Assembly: GCA_947095535.1 (NCBI GenBank)
Contig: OX352773.1
Coordinates: 88,508,670 to 88,572,669 of the forward strand
Direction of reading: 5' to 3'
DNA length: 64,000 nucleotides
Source of the DNA: Poecilobothrus nobilitatus
Lineage: Eukaryota; Arthropoda; Insecta; Diptera; Dolichopodidae
Part shown: positions 44,325 through 58,109 of the stretch, piece by piece
Layout: each line of letters starts with the position of its first letter
Numbering within the stretch: position 1 is the stretch's first letter
Program-made: the position numbers and the translations under genes
The notes under the pieces: model-generated
The model's input: only the letters and a program-made list of their open reading frames with translations
Told to the model about the DNA's origin: nothing
The model's database searches: none

Positions 44325-44450
44325 TTGCCTTTAGCATGTGGGCAATCCCGGTACAAGTATTCAATTATAATTATATTTAATATTTCGTTTACATTATTTT
44401 ATTATATTTTATATATTATTTTTGACCTGATCAGGGTTTTGATTAATTTA
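44325..44450 (-). repeat. SINE group D copy 2 (partial)
   Basis: The minus strand has ATCAAAACCCTGATCAGGTC (decayed B box, cf. GGTTCAAATCCCGGTCAGG), ATAATGTAAACGAAATATTA, TATAATTATAATTGAATACT and TGTACCGGGATTGCC. The middle matches 25,960-26,025. It lies 82 bp from the group A copy at 44,084-44,242, in the same orientation. Confidence 0.5.
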
Positions 44451-47400
44451 CAAAAAAATTCTTCAACAAATTTTCCAATACATGCAAATATCAATCTTAA
44501 ATTTTTAGCTGTTATTCTGAACCATACAGCAATACTCTTAATAAAAAAAAATTAATCTTAAAATTTATTATACATACTATTCATGAATATTTTTGCTTTT
44601 TTTATTTTTTTTGGCGCTTTCAGATAAAAAACAAATTATTAATATTTCAATACTTATAAAAAATAAAAACAACAAATCTTTGAAAGATACAAAAAACAAA
44701 AAGAAGGTGGACAATATCTCAATTACTCACTTGGGGCACAACAAAATGTGAATAATATGCAAATTTTAGAAGAAGAGAACATAAATTCCAACAAATAAAA
44801 ACAAATTAAATAATTTTAAAGGACAATAATACCTACTTCAATATTATTTAGAAAATTTCTTAAAAACAAAATGCATTCACATATAAAAAATAAAGGATTA
44901 AATGATTCAAACATACCCCAAAAATTTTTAAAAACAATAAGTCTTCGTTATGCATATTTTATTTGTTTTTTTCTAATATTATGGAATTAAAATAGTTTTT
45001 TAAATTTTGAATTGAGATTTAAAATAAATTTTTTTTTTTTCAATTTTAAATTTTATAGTAAATTTAATTATTTATAATAACAAAGTGTTTTACAAGAATC
45101 ATTGCATTTTGAATACTGGATTCATAAAATTAAACTATTTAAACAAAGTTTCAAATATTTTAATCAGTTAAATTTGTTTTGGATTTGTTCAATAAGAAGT
45201 GTTAATAAGAAGTAAATAATTTAGTTCGGTCAAAGTACAGAGATACATTACAAGGATATATGCTGGCATTATAAATTAATGTATGATAATAAATTCAAAA
45301 AAGAGCCAAAATGGTTTCTCATACATTTTGATGTATCAATGATGAGTATTTTACTTGTAACAAACAACTATACATTAGAACTGCATTAAATAATTCAAAA
45401 AGCGTTCGTATAAATTTTTAAGGTTTTAAAATATCCATTAGAAATTAAGAAAAAAGTTCACAATTATTTATGATTTTTTTTACAATATTCTAAATTTGAA
45501 ATTTTTATTCTTTTTATTTCTTTTGCTTTTTTTTTTTTTTTTTCTTAAAATTGAATAACATCCTGTTCTAAATTATAATAATATTGTTTATAATATTTAT
45601 AGGAATGCATTATATACATACATTCATATATATATGTATAATATAAATACTAAATTATTTTTATATATTACTTTATATTTATTATCCTTAAGTTTATTTC
45701 TTTTAATATTAATCGATCAATGTGTTGTTTGTTCTTCTGTTCTACACAGAAATAAAAATATAATTCTTAAATACAATTATACCTACACATATGTACATAT
45801 ATATAAAATAATAATACAATATCCCATATATCCTTTAATAACATATAAATTTATTTATGTACATATTCTAATATTACCTTCTGTGTTGTATAAATATAGA
45901 AAGTATTTTTTTTTCTCTCAGCCCAAATATTACTCCCTCGAAACCCATTAAACTTAAAGGAGCGAAATTTTATACATCAACAAAACAACAAAAAAAAAAA
46001 AGAAAAATTGAAAAAAAAAAAAACAAATATTCACATAGTACTGAAAAAAAAAAACACCCTTCATCCCAATAGTGCCCTTAGTACCATCTTTACCTCTACC
46101 TCTATTATGCCACCCACATCACAAATATTTAGTGTATGTTTATGCCTCCATTTAATTTCCCCTACCATAATTACACAAAAAAAAAAAAAATAAAGCATTA
46201 TTATTACCATGTATAAATGTGTTAGAAAAGGATTTTAAAACTAAACAAAAAAAAACAAAAAATTATTACAAAAATAAACAAAAAAAATTATCATCTTAAA
46301 ACTGCGAAATGAAAATTAAAGGATAATACGTACGGGTATACATCGTATATAGAAAGAGTACATGTGAGATTAGAACAAAAAATAATAATATCATATTATA
46401 AAGGTTGCAAGGATAAATAATAAAGAAAAACAAATTCAAAATAAAAAATAATGAAAAAATTAAAATCCTTTTTCTTTGCTATAATAATAAAAAGGATGAC
46501 TTTTAAAAATCTGTAATTCATATAGTTCCCATAATCCGTTACAATTTAAATATCTTTTAATTAATGAATAAACAATTGATGTCCTTTTTTACTGTTGTAT
46601 ATTTCTGATTGTGTTCTTTTGTTTAAAATAAAAATATTAGTGCACGAGAATCTTAAAAATTCAATAAATATACGTGGAAATTGTGGTAAATTTTAATATT
46701 TATTTGTATTTAAAGTTTTAAAATGACTAATCTTCTTTGATTGGATTAACAAAAGGTTCTCGAATATCTTAAAGTGTTTAACAAGCATTTTTCAAAAGTT
46801 TATGATATTAGTTTTTCATATTATATTTAATATCTTTTTACGTAGTGAAGAACTTACGGATTATTATCTTAATAACCTCAAATAAACTTCATTTCTAAAT
46901 ACTTAATATCCAGCAACGTCTTTAAAGCAGGATTTTCAGATAAAAATTAATTTAATAGTTATGCTAATATACTAAATCTATTCCATTTTCTTCCAAAAAA
47001 TGTTTAAATGTCAAATATCCCGGCTGTAAAAAATTGATATATTTTCTATGAAGTTTTGGTTATGGTACGAAACTTGCAATCGGAACCGACCTGGAAAATC
47101 TTTTCTGATGATAGTTAATTACATTAGCTTATAAGAACTTTAAGAGGTTGTACGCCTTCAAAAAATTTTTTTCCCCACATATAAGTTTTTTTTATATGAA
47201 AAACCTTTATATGTATTTATTTTTTATTGTTCTTTTCTTAAGTTGTTCTTGTGAAATGAAAGTGGTTAATTATCCTTGTTCAATTGTGTTTTACTAATTT
47301 TAAAATGTAAAAAATAAATTTAAAAAAAAAATAAAAACAAAAGAAAATTTATATAAAGTTCGTATCACGTTTTAATGAAAAATTACTTATTAAAGAAATA

Positions 47401-48560
47401 GAAATAGTTAGCCGCCATATCCCGTCATTATACTATTTCTAAAAATGATAAAATGATGAATTCTTTCAGTTTGTCAAAAATTCTTGTTGTCACAAAAAAA
47501 ACAAAAATTTAATCGGGCCTTATTAAGATTTAAGTATATGTACAATTTTGAAATTTTCTTCTATCTAAAAAGTGGCTTTTCTTCTGTAATTTCTTTGCCA
47601 AAACAAAAATGAACAAAATATCTACAGATGTGATATTTATGAGTATGTTCTATGTATACTAACTATAATGTTATATGAATGCTCTATAGAAACAAAAAAA
47701 AAAATATACAAAAAAAAATGTTTTTTTTCCTTAATGGTGAATACTTTTAAATCCTTTTTGTACCATTTCTGAAGCGTATTGGGGGTTATACACATGAATA
47801 TTAAATATAGTAAAAAAATATTAAATGATAAAAATGTATATATATATATGTATATATTTATTTCTAGGTCTACATATCTAAACATATGTGTATAATTGTA
47901 TATATATATTATCAATAAGTTTCATCTTTAGACAAAATACATACAATTGTACAAAAGTTTCTTCCTGTGATCTTGAAATAAGAAAGTGTGTGAATTTAGA
48001 TATTTATGGATAAGTACAATTGTAAGCAAAATAAAATAAACACTGTACATATTTTAGTAGTATGTAATACATTTTTTCAAATTGAAAAACCTTATTTTAT
48101 CCTACTATTTTTTAAAAATTATATCATATTTTACTCTAAATAAAATTAAAAAATGCATAAATTGTTATTATTGAAAGAAATTTTTCTTTTGTATTTTTAA
48201 AATTGCAACGATAATATAAAAAAAATTGGAAAAGTTTTGCGATTAAAGACCCTAATAACAATATAATAGCAAATAAAAGTATTGTGAAAAAAAGATAATT
48301 AACTCAAGAGTTAAAATAATTGCATATCAGTAATTAATCAGACCAATTCTAATAAATAGGGCACCTATTTGGTTTAACATAAGTGTAATAACAATAGTGT
48401 AATGGAATTTTTCCGTTGAGAAGAAATATATTAAATAAAATTAAGAAACCTGAAAACAATTATTTACAATTCTATTCTAAAAAATATATTTACGAGCAAG
48501 CTAAAGTATACCGTATCGATAAGTTCATTATCAATCTTATTAGAAAACATTTTAATAGAT
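44451..48560. other. 4.1 kb of AT-rich non-coding DNA
   Basis: No confident gene. At 44,595-44,626 the plus strand has a strong pyrimidine tract ending TTTGGCGCTTTCAG, followed by a frame with KEGGQYLNYSLGAQQNVN; no partner exon is visible. A C-rich patch at 46,055-46,165 (CCTCTACCTCTATTATGCCA) and TACGTACGGGTATACATCG near 46,330 are the only other complex spots. Long A runs at 45,990-46,030. Confidence 0.45.
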
Positions 48561-48651
48561 CACAGTTAGTTGAAGGAAATAGCTTAATTTGAAGAATATA
48601 TTATCACAACAATGAATATATTCAAGAAACGTTAAATACAGGGTTCATCGC

Positions 48652-48852
48652 ATGGGAACATTTTATATTCTTAGATATGCAGGGTTATATATAGAACCAG
48701 CAATACGTCGCAACCCAATATTATTTCACAATAATAGAAGCGCTATGTGTAAAAAAATAAGTTATGATCCTAATGACGAGAGTTTTATCAATATAAAATA
48801 TGATGTATATACACCGGATAGGCATAAAACATTAAATAGAAGTAATTGGTGA
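48652..48852 (+). CDS. Unidentified protein-like open frame
   Basis: 66 codons starting MGTFYILRYAGLYIEPAIRR, with NPILFHNN, SAMCKKISYDPNDES and VYTPDRHKTLNRSNW before the stop. It has Trp, Cys, Asp, Pro and His at natural-looking frequencies, unlike neighbouring translations, and a protein-like frame upstream (EYIQETLNTGFIAWEHFIF) lies in another phase. It could be a decayed transposon or captured viral fragment, or chance. I recognise no domain. No splice or promoter evidence. Confidence 0.2.
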   Translation: MGTFYILRYAGLYIEPAIRRNPILFHNNRSAMCKKISYDPNDESFINIKYDVYTPDRHKTLNRSNW

Positions 48853-48859
48853 TTATAAG

Positions 48860-51841
48860 GTTATAAGGTGTACATAAATATAAAAAAAAAATTTTCTTTT
48901 TTTATTTTAATTTTAGAAATAATTTTTTTCTTTGTTGGTTTTCCCCAAATATTTAACAGTTCGGAAAAAAACCCATAAAGAAAAAAGGGGTGGTTAGGTT
49001 AAGTTTGTTTTATTTGGATTAAGTTTTAATTCAGAAAATTTTTGAAAATACTTGGTTTTTATATGACTTTCCAAGAAAAAAACAAAAAGAAAACTTCTAT
49101 TGTTAAATAAATATTCAAAAATACTTACTTTTAAATAATTTCATTTAAGACTAGATTAAAATTAGCAAAAAATAAAATTTCTTATTTTTAAAGCTAATAA
49201 TTAATTTGAGAAATATAACAATTTTTTTTTGTAATCTTTTTTTCGGTTTAGTTATAATTGAATAAATAAATAAATAAAAGAAAAGAAAAAAAAAATTATT
49301 GTATTTAGATATTTTAAGATTTGACATGAGATTATATGGAATATTATAGAATAAAAATTGATTCTTTCATATTTGTAAATTGAAAATTAATATTTTAAGT
49401 TTTCAAAATTAATCTTTGAATACTAAGCAAAAACTTCTTTAACAGTAACAGTTTTTTTTTTTTTTTTCGAAAAAGGTAACGAATTTTATTTTATTTATTT
49501 TTTGAAAAGTTTGTAAATTAATTATGAAATGAAGATTCTTTTTAAATGAAACAAATATAATTGAAGTTAATTTTAATCATTAAAAATAAAATTACACATA
49601 TAATCGCATATAATCTTAAAATTCAATATAGATACATTAAGCAAAATAATTGGAATCGCAACAATCAGAATTCAGAAAATAAATATTATATCGGGTTGAC
49701 TAAAATATGTTGAAATATCAGATGACACATTAGAATTAATAACAAGAAAGTTTATTAACAAGAAATTTCTAAATTCTTGAAAATAAATAAATTATATAAA
49801 CAAAATAAAAAAAAACATAATATATAAAATATTATTTAATTATAATACTCAGTTTTACTGTAATTTTTTTGCACACAACTGTATTATATGAATAAAAATA
49901 AGTTAAAATTTAAAAATATGCTTACTTATAACATTTTTGAATACTATTTCTTCTTTTCTCAAAATAAAAAGTAGATACATACGTACATACATATATATAT
50001 TTACAAATATTTTTATATGATACAAAAATGAAAAATTTTCCTCAAAATACAAAAAAAAAAAAAACAAATTTTCATTTCTAACTTGCTTAACATATGATAT
50101 GAATGTAGATAGATGTAGCAATAGAAATAGGTAGAGGATACTATAATACTATACTAACTAACTTTACTTTACTCATATTATTCATTTGATAATACACACT
50201 TTATAATAATAGACATACACATATTTTTTTTATATATTATAATGACTATAGTATAACGTATTGAAGTATAGTTAACATACACATATAATAACAGCATACA
50301 TTCATATACATATAATATTAAAAAGTACACGTAGAAAATTTTTGCCTTTTATTCTCAAGAGGATCATAGAATTGTTCTCTAGAGCGCCATAATGCTTCAA
50401 AGTGACCCAAATGGATACATGCAATTGGAAATTATACTACACACATATACTCAACAACATGTACCTAAAAACAAAAAAAAATTAAAAAAAACTTTTCATA
50501 TACAATACACAATTTAATATAATATGTACATATACATATATATGTATACAATATGCTTTTTTTGATATTATTATATAGGAATATTAAAAAAAAAAATAAC
50601 TGTTCTCTACATAATATAATAATAACACTCATTTTTGTCGTCTCCTTTTCTCTTTTCATCTTACTCTCTCTTTTTCCCTCTTTTTCTCTTGTTTTTCCTT
50701 ACAAGTTATACTCTTTCATCTTCTCATAGCTCATACAACAACACACAATAATAATTACAGTAATAATAATAATATTATAATCTTATAGATAGGTAAGATT
50801 ATATTATTCAAGATGACATCTATCGGCAGGATATGAGAATAAATAGTAAAAATATTATAATAACAATTTTATATATATTTATTTTGTTTTTGTTTTTTTT
50901 TTTTTTTTGAGGAAATTATAATTTTATAATTTTATTGTTCTAAAAACAAATAAAAAAAAAAAACAAACTATTTTTTTTTTGGTACAATATAGGAGAGAGA
51001 GAAAAAAAAGGAAGAATGAGACTATAACAAAAACTGAAGTTTAAAATAAAATAATAATAATAAAAACATGTGAACGCATATATAAGTATTTATTAATCGA
51101 ATGTATGTTGTTGCATTTTCCTTATATTTTTATGACTGTTTTTGTTAATTCTTTTTTACTATTTTTCAATGTTAATTTCGATTTTTAATTTTTGGAATAA
51201 AAAATGAAGTAAAAAAAACTGTACAAAAAAGTCTTTTTTGATTTGTTTTTGTTAAGAGCTTTGAATTAAAGCATAAATATGTGCACATAGTTGAATTATC
51301 AATAACAGTGATATTAAGTGCTTTTTTATACACTATATAAAATTTTTTGATGATTTAAGACAGATTATGATAGCAAATTTGTCTTAAGTGTATATATAGT
51401 ATCTATAAGTGTATATAGTGTATCATTGAACACATTTCTTCTTTATATAATTCAAACTGAACATTTACAAATTTTTTACCTTAATTTTCTTCTTATCCTT
51501 TTTGCTATTGGTTATTATTATTAAAAAATATTATTTATTAATATTAATAAATATACAACTACTAAGATGCAAATGCATTTAAAAAATATCTAATTAACTA
51601 TAATGTGTATATGATCATTTATTTTAAAAGATATTGAAAAATATAAAATAAAATCAAAAAAAAATTATGTGATAAATTAAATGAAAATATACTTGTATAA
51701 ATAAAGAATAAACGAAATAATTTAAATGCAACAAACTATTGAAGATTTTAATAGAATGCGTTTATTTTTTAGCAATCCTTACACGCAATCCTTTTAGCAA
51801 TCCTAAAGGTTTACTCTAAATTGATAATACAATAAGACATG
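48860..51841. other. AT-rich non-coding DNA
   Basis: No gene apart from the island at 50,340-50,460. A CT-rich tract (about 50,640-50,735) and poly(T)/(A) runs at 50,890-50,990 are simple sequence. Confidence 0.5.
50340..50460. other. Complex island with protein-like frames on both strands
   Basis: About 120 bp of balanced composition within very AT-rich DNA. Minus strand: FPIACIHLGHFEALWRSREQ, FYDPLENKRQKF, ending at a stop near 50,324; a second minus frame gives QLHVSIWVTLKHYGALENNS. Plus strand: after TTGTTCTCTAG (a possible acceptor near 50,381), SAIMLQSDPNGYMQLEIILH. Only one can be real, if any. It may be a small exon or a conserved regulatory element. Confidence 0.25.
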
Positions 51842-52104
51842 TATTTTTATTTATTTATTTATATTAATATTACAAATCACATAGGACAGGCCGCTAAGAC
51901 TATTATTAGTTCAATACTATTATTAATTTATACAGAAATATTATTTATTTTCTTTATATTGTGTATTTAAAATATATTTGGGGGAGGGGGAATTGTTCAC
52001 CTTTTTCAGTATTTTTTCTTACAATGAAAAATACTTCCTATCTGCGCGATATTTGAACCCGAACTCTTTGGAATAATAAGCTACTAGGCCACTGAGGTTC
52101 CTTA
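51842..52104 (-). repeat. SINE group B copy 4, full length
   Basis: The minus strand begins GGAACCTCAGTGGCCTAGTA (A box), GTTCGGGTTCAAATATCGCG (B box), a middle with CCCCCTCCCCC, ATAATAGTATTGAACTAATA, TCTTAGCGGCC, and the tail GTCCTATGTGATTTGTAATA, TTAATATAAATAAATAAATA. The GATGGTTTTGTAATATTGCAA part of the tail is missing, probably deleted. The middle hairpin is not conserved here. Confidence 0.78.
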
Positions 52105-55100
52105 TATACATATTTGCATTATGTTTGGTAACAAATAGGTTTAACTTTCGATTAAAAAAACAAGCTATTTTTGCAACCACTCGGCCTCTAAAGCCCGTTT
52201 TTTTTTTACTGTTTTTTTTCATTTTTATTTTATTCTCATTGGTTAACAAATCAGTGAAAAACAAAGCTTACGAAACTAATATTACTTTAGCTTATTTACG
52301 AACTAAAATCTTAAAACTATGTTAATTTTTTTAGTTTATTTTTCTATTTTTTCAATACATCTAAAGTTCTATATCTCTAAAGTCCGATTTTACATTGAAA
52401 TTTTAAAGCAATAAATATTGCATATTTATAGGTGAAATAAAAAAATCCTTTTAAAATTTTTTGAAATAATTAAAAATTATATCATTAACCTTAGAAATTT
52501 AATAATATTGCATTATTAGCTTCTAAATTCTTTTGACGAAAGAATTCGAAAAAAAATTAAAAATATTTGAAAAGAGACTTTGGTAAAAATAATTAATATA
52601 ACAAATTATATGTTCTTTATTAAATATTTTGATTTGTTATCTTTCTCCGAAAAAAAAAAAAAAAAAAACAATAATATATTTTTTGTTTCTAACTCTCTAT
52701 GATATGGGATGTGATATTTCTTTTTTTTATTTTCCATCTGTTTGTTTGTCATCCATTTTATTGTGACTATGTATAAAGAGATTTTTTTAAAAGCACATAT
52801 ATGATATTTTAAATTCTGATTCTGAATTGATGAAAGGCTAGCATTGTACAGCATGGGCCGGCCAAATTTAGCATACTACTAAACAAATATATAACTTTAA
52901 TAAAATTTTAGATATGAGTGACCCGTCTTAGCTTATATGATGAAAATAATAAAAAGAGTGTTAAGTAAAAGTGCACTCGAAAAGTTTTTTTAATTAGAAA
53001 ACATTTTGTACATATATAAGTTAGTTATATAATGTATGAAATTATTACATAGCTGCTATCAATTGTGTGTTTATTGTGAATTTTGTTGAGTTTGGAATCT
53101 AGTATAATACCAAATAATTAACGGCAAAAAAAAAAACTCATTTTTGTTTTTAATTCTCTTTATATCACTTAATAAATAATCACCTTAGTAGATATATGAA
53201 AGGTAAATCTTGTTTATTTTTTTTGTTAAGATATTTTCTGTTCTACTTATTTTCTTCTATCACTCACTTATTCATTCATTCTTTTATCTATTCTTATAGT
53301 ACTCTTTACATTTTAGAAGCAAAACAAAAACGAAAATAAATAAAACACCAACAGAAAAAAACAAAAGAAAACAAACAAAACTTTACAGGATAATATTATT
53401 ATCCTTCTGTTGTGTATTTTTCAAGAAAACAAAAAAAATCATTCATATTGTTTGATGTCTCGTTTGAGAAAAGTTTTTAGTTATTTATTTTCGTTTTTTT
53501 TTTTTGTGTACTTAAATCTACACACATATATACACACATCTATACCCAAAACAGAAATAATATTAACGGTAAAAATTTAAACTAACTAAATTCAAGTACG
53601 AAATATTTATTCATATATGAATTGAACTGTAACATAATGTTTGTATGTCGGTATTATTATAAAAAGTAAATAAACTATCTATCGTATATGTATATGTATG
53701 TATGCATGTAAAAGTTAAAAAAAAAACAGTTATTTTATATAAATATATATTATTTTTTCTATAAGGAGGATATAATTTTATAACCATAAAAAAAGAAAAT
53801 TGAACTGAACAGAACTGAACTGAAAATGAAAATACATTTTCTTTTTTTTTTTTTCGACATACAGTATCAACATTTTGAATCCTTCAGGATTTTTCTTATA
53901 AATTTTTATTTTTATCCAGATATACTTTTTAACAAACATACATAAGGTTTTTATGTATAAACCTACATTAAAACATATTTTTTTTTTTTATATTATATTT
54001 TACTTTTTTTCATATTATTAATAAAAATATATGTATGTACATTGGTATGTGTGTGAATGAATTTGTAGAATGTAACAATTTTATGAGAAAATTTAATTTT
54101 TTTTTTTTCATCCTTTTTTATACTTTTCTTTTTTGGTTCTCTGCGTTTTGTATATTACTTACTTATACTATTCCTTTTGTATTATTATTATTGAGTTGTT
54201 CTTGTTGTTGGTATTCAAAGGGCAGTTAGGCCATATCAAAAATAGCTCTCTTGATACAGGAAGAGAGCACCCAAGAGTGTCGTGGCCAAACTGAATAAAA
54301 CACCCCAAACACCAATTGGGTAAAAATAACATATAATTTTCAAAAAAAAAAAAAAACACAAAAATGGAAAACTTTATATAGAAGAAAATAAGACAAAAAA
54401 AAAAATAAATAATAAAAAACATTGAAACAAAAAAAAAAATTAAAATAAAAAAATAATGTGTGTTTGTGTATATTTTGTCTTTTTTATTTTTAAGTGATAC
54501 TAATGACACCTTTTCTCCGGAATGGTTATGAATGGTAAGAGTGGTACGAAAAATATTTAAAATTGTTAAAGTTAAGATAGTAAGCTGGTAAGTTTCTGAA
54601 GTATATTTGGTGAGAAATTATATATAATAGTGGCCAAAATTCAATCAAGTTTCATTTGGGTTCAATCTTATTTTTCTTTAGTTTTGCTTTTATTTGTTAA
54701 AGGTTGATTGGTTAAAGGTACTGTTTAGTACTTTTTATATATTATCCATTTAATATAAATCAATAGGTTTCAACTTTTTCAGTTTTTTACTTTTTTACTT
54801 TTGTCGGTTTCATTGTTTTTTCTTTTGTCGTCATTGATTTTTCTTTTGATTTAAGTTTTGTTTTTCTAAAGCTAATTTTTTTAAAGCATATCTATACAAT
54901 TTTTTTAATTTCCAACTAAGGGCAGGATAAAAACATAATATTTTTTTATTTTAAGGGCAATTTATTTCTCTAGCATAAACTCTAGCACAAAGATAAAACA
55001 TTTTTGGAAACATTTTCGTTTTTGCTATTTTAATTTTTTCTATATTTCTAACCATTTAGTTTTTGAGTTTTTGTGTTTTTTAATTTATACTCACAGTTTC

Positions 55101-57922
55101 GTATAGAGTTCTCTTTGGATTTTAGATTCTTTAGATTCTTCAAATTCAAAGTTTTATAGTTAAAATACGTTTATTTTAAATTCTTATTTCTTTAAATTTA
55201 AAAATAATTAACAAATAAATTATATATTAAATTTATTTCGAGCTTATAATGAAGTTCATGTTAGATTGTTTGGACTACCATTAAAATTTGACTCAAAAAG
55301 CAAAAAAAAAACCTTTAATTTTTTAAACTTTTTGAAATGTGTTACATTTAAATTCGCATACTTTTATGCAAAACATTTAGCAATTGCGTACAAAATTTGG
55401 TTACACAGTGATTCTTCTGTTCTATTGAATTAAGATATGTAAAAAAATTTTAAAATTAAAAAAGTCACATTTTTGTATTCCACCTTTTTCAGTTAAGGTA
55501 ATTGCTCAATTGAAGATAGTGTAATAGTAGAAAAAAAAAAAAATTGCTTTATATTTTTTATTTTTAAATGTTGCTGGATACATTTTTAAGTATCGAAAAA
55601 AAGTATATTTTTTACGTGTGAATCTTTTCACACCATTCACATTTACACATTATTATTTTATATAAAATAAAAGTCAAAATTTTGGGGGAAGTCCCATTAA
55701 ATTTTTTTTAGTTTGGTTTTATGTTTTGTTATCCTTCACCTACCTTTTCTGATTGTACTCTTGTTGATGATATATTTTTTGATTCTACAGGAATTTTTTG
55801 TTGGGGGTCGAAATGGTATAATGTTAACTTGTAATATTTGTAAAAAGTTAATTTATTTTCATTTGTTTTTGTTACTGTTGTTTTTTGTTTTGCTTTTTTT
55901 TTTTTTTTGTTTAATTTTTGACTTTTTCAACTTTTGACACACTTTTTTCTTTTTGTTTTCTTTTTAGAGATTATATGAATTTCGATTTATCAGAAAATAA
56001 AAATAAAAATAAAAGAGTAAAGAACTAAGGATAAATGATATTAAACAGGATGAAGGTGTATGTTAAAAATATGGTGAAATAATAATAAAAGGGAGATATG
56101 AAATGAAAAGTATGTTAAAAATGAATATGAAAAGATAGTGGTAGATTTTTAATCGAATTTTGAATGACATATGGAACAATTGGGCATCAAATCATTGGAA
56201 TTATTTAATTTTTTCTTGTTTTTATTTTTGTTAATTATCAGAAATTTCCCTATTTTACCAAAATGATATTTTCGTAATAATTTTAAATTATTAAAATGAA
56301 CAAAATTGTGATAAATTTCATTGTTTAATATTACAACTCTTATAATTTTTTCTTTGGGTTAGGTCATTTTCTTTTGAATTTAGGATTTTTTTTACTTCTT
56401 AAAGTATTGAAATTATTTTTAGTTTTATAATTAATAAGTTTTGCTATAATTCAATTTGATAAATTTTCATATGTAAAAGTTCTAAATATCTTAAATGTTA
56501 ATTTAATTAAGTTACTTCTAAATTGCTTAACTTCTAAATAGTTTAAATACATTTCAATTCCAATAAAGTTTGAAAAACTCTTTTAACACACATTACAACT
56601 TTTTGAAGTCTATAGATTTTAAGCAGATACACTTCATGAAATCATGGGATCTTAGCTTAAGAGCAAGATGTAATACAACTTCTTCTTTTATATCAGAATA
56701 TTAATTTGATGATTTCTAGGCGCAAATATAACTTTAGATCCAAAATACATTTTCAAGTTTTTAATATTATTTGATGGCGTTTCCCTTCGCAACCCCATCC
56801 AGTAATATTAAATGTTTGTTGATTATTTAATTAAAATGTTTTTTTGGCTAAGTTTGCTCCATTATACACTTCGTCTAAAGTATATAATAAAACTTGCACA
56901 AAATCAGGTGAATAATATATTTTCATTTGCATTCTAATAGTCACAAGAACAATATCTTTTATAATTAAAATGCACAGATTTTATATTCATATAGAACTTA
57001 AAGAAATTATATAATTAATAAGTAAAATTCATTGATATTTTGATCTCAAACAACAAATAAGAAATTTTCTTCGACAGAAGCATTATATTATAAAATGTTC
57101 AATTAAAAGAATTTAACTTTAATTTATATTATTTAATACATATAACATAAAAACTTAATTTTATAATTTATTAGATAGAATCTATTCCCATAGAAAACAA
57201 TTTTCAAAGGGAAGGATAAAATAGACTTAAATAACTTTAATGTTATTAAAATAATTTGATAATTTAATAAAATTATTTAATTATCCTTTAATATTTGACC
57301 ATAGAATCATAAAATTTTAATATGTCTAAGTTAACTTAACTGATGTTGCAAGGAATGGACAATGCCAGTTAAATTTGTTTGCTGAAATTTTGTATTGAGT
57401 TTTAAGTATTATTAATACCCTAAAATCATATTCAAAAAGAATTATTTTATAAAAAGTTATCTTTATTCAGCTCCTTACACTTTCTGCATAAAAAAAAGTT
57501 TTGCAATATTTTTATATATGTTCGACTGAAAGGACTTTTTTATTATTTAATATTTAAGTAAAAGTTTAGTAAAAAAAAATGTGTATCAGCTAAAAGAGTT
57601 TAAGTTTAATATTTGATTCGAATAGTATTATAATAATATAAAACTTGTTGATATCAAATTGTTTTTTTTTTAATTTCACAATAAGGGTTGACTTTGTATA
57701 CTCCTTCCGAATATAACTTATTTTATTACGATACATGTTAAATATTATTACAGAAAGGGTCAGGAATTTTTTTTTTAATTCTAATACTGTGAATATCATA
57801 GACTTTATATTGTTTTTTTTTGTGAGTTATCATCAATTGTGAATTGAGTTAATATTGGTTCTTATAAATTTATAAAAAATACTTCTATTAAAACATTAAC
57901 TTGCTGTCATCAAAAAGAATAT
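52105..57922. other. 5.8 kb of AT-rich non-coding DNA
   Basis: No confident gene. Long simple tracts throughout. A G+C-richer spot GCATGGGCCGGCCAAATTTA is at about 52,851-52,870. The island at 54,215-54,320 is listed separately. Confidence 0.5.
54215..54320. other. Complex island, possible small exon (minus strand) or conserved element
   Basis: About 100 bp with balanced composition (GGGCAGTTAGGCCATATC, GGAAGAGAGCACCCAAGAGT, GTCGTGGCC). Minus-strand frames include TQLVFGVFYSVWPRHSWVLS and, one frame over, PIGVWGVLFSLATTLLGALF, the second being membrane-like. No splice acceptor precedes them. Identity unknown. Confidence 0.2.
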
Positions 57923-58109
57923 GGGGTCTTGGTGGCCTAGTGGTTAAATACGTATAAAATACGCTGTAAACACCGAGGGAGTGTGGGTCTCACAAGTCGT
58001 AATTCCACACAAGTCGTAAAAATTGTTCCCCCTTACCACATTTACAGAACAGGAAAGGCTGTATAATTTCCTGTCCACGTTTATGTCGCAGTATACCCTA
58101 AAAAAAAAC
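57923..58109 (+). repeat. SINE group A copy 5, plus strand
   Basis: GGGTCTTGGTGGCCTAGTGG (A box), CGTATAAAATACGCTGTAAA, CACCGAGGGAGTGTGGGTCT (the B box has lost its TTCGAATCC core), two CACAAGTCGTAA strings 23 bp apart, TTACCACATTTACAG, AACAGGAAAGGCTGTATAAT, TTCCTGTCCACGTTTATGTC and an A-rich end. The group A unit is complete, with a small duplication at the CACAAGTCGTAA block. Confidence 0.85.

Noticed and set aside
44595..44820. Possible plus-strand exon after a strong pyrimidine-AG acceptor (KEGGQYLNYSLGAQQNVN)
   Set aside because: Two different frames are open, neither has a recognisable family, and no partner exon or promoter was found. Kept only as a note in the regional entry.
53800..53830. 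GAACTGAACAGAACTGAACTG short tandem
   Set aside because: Simple pentamer-type microsatellite; nothing else supports a regulatory role.
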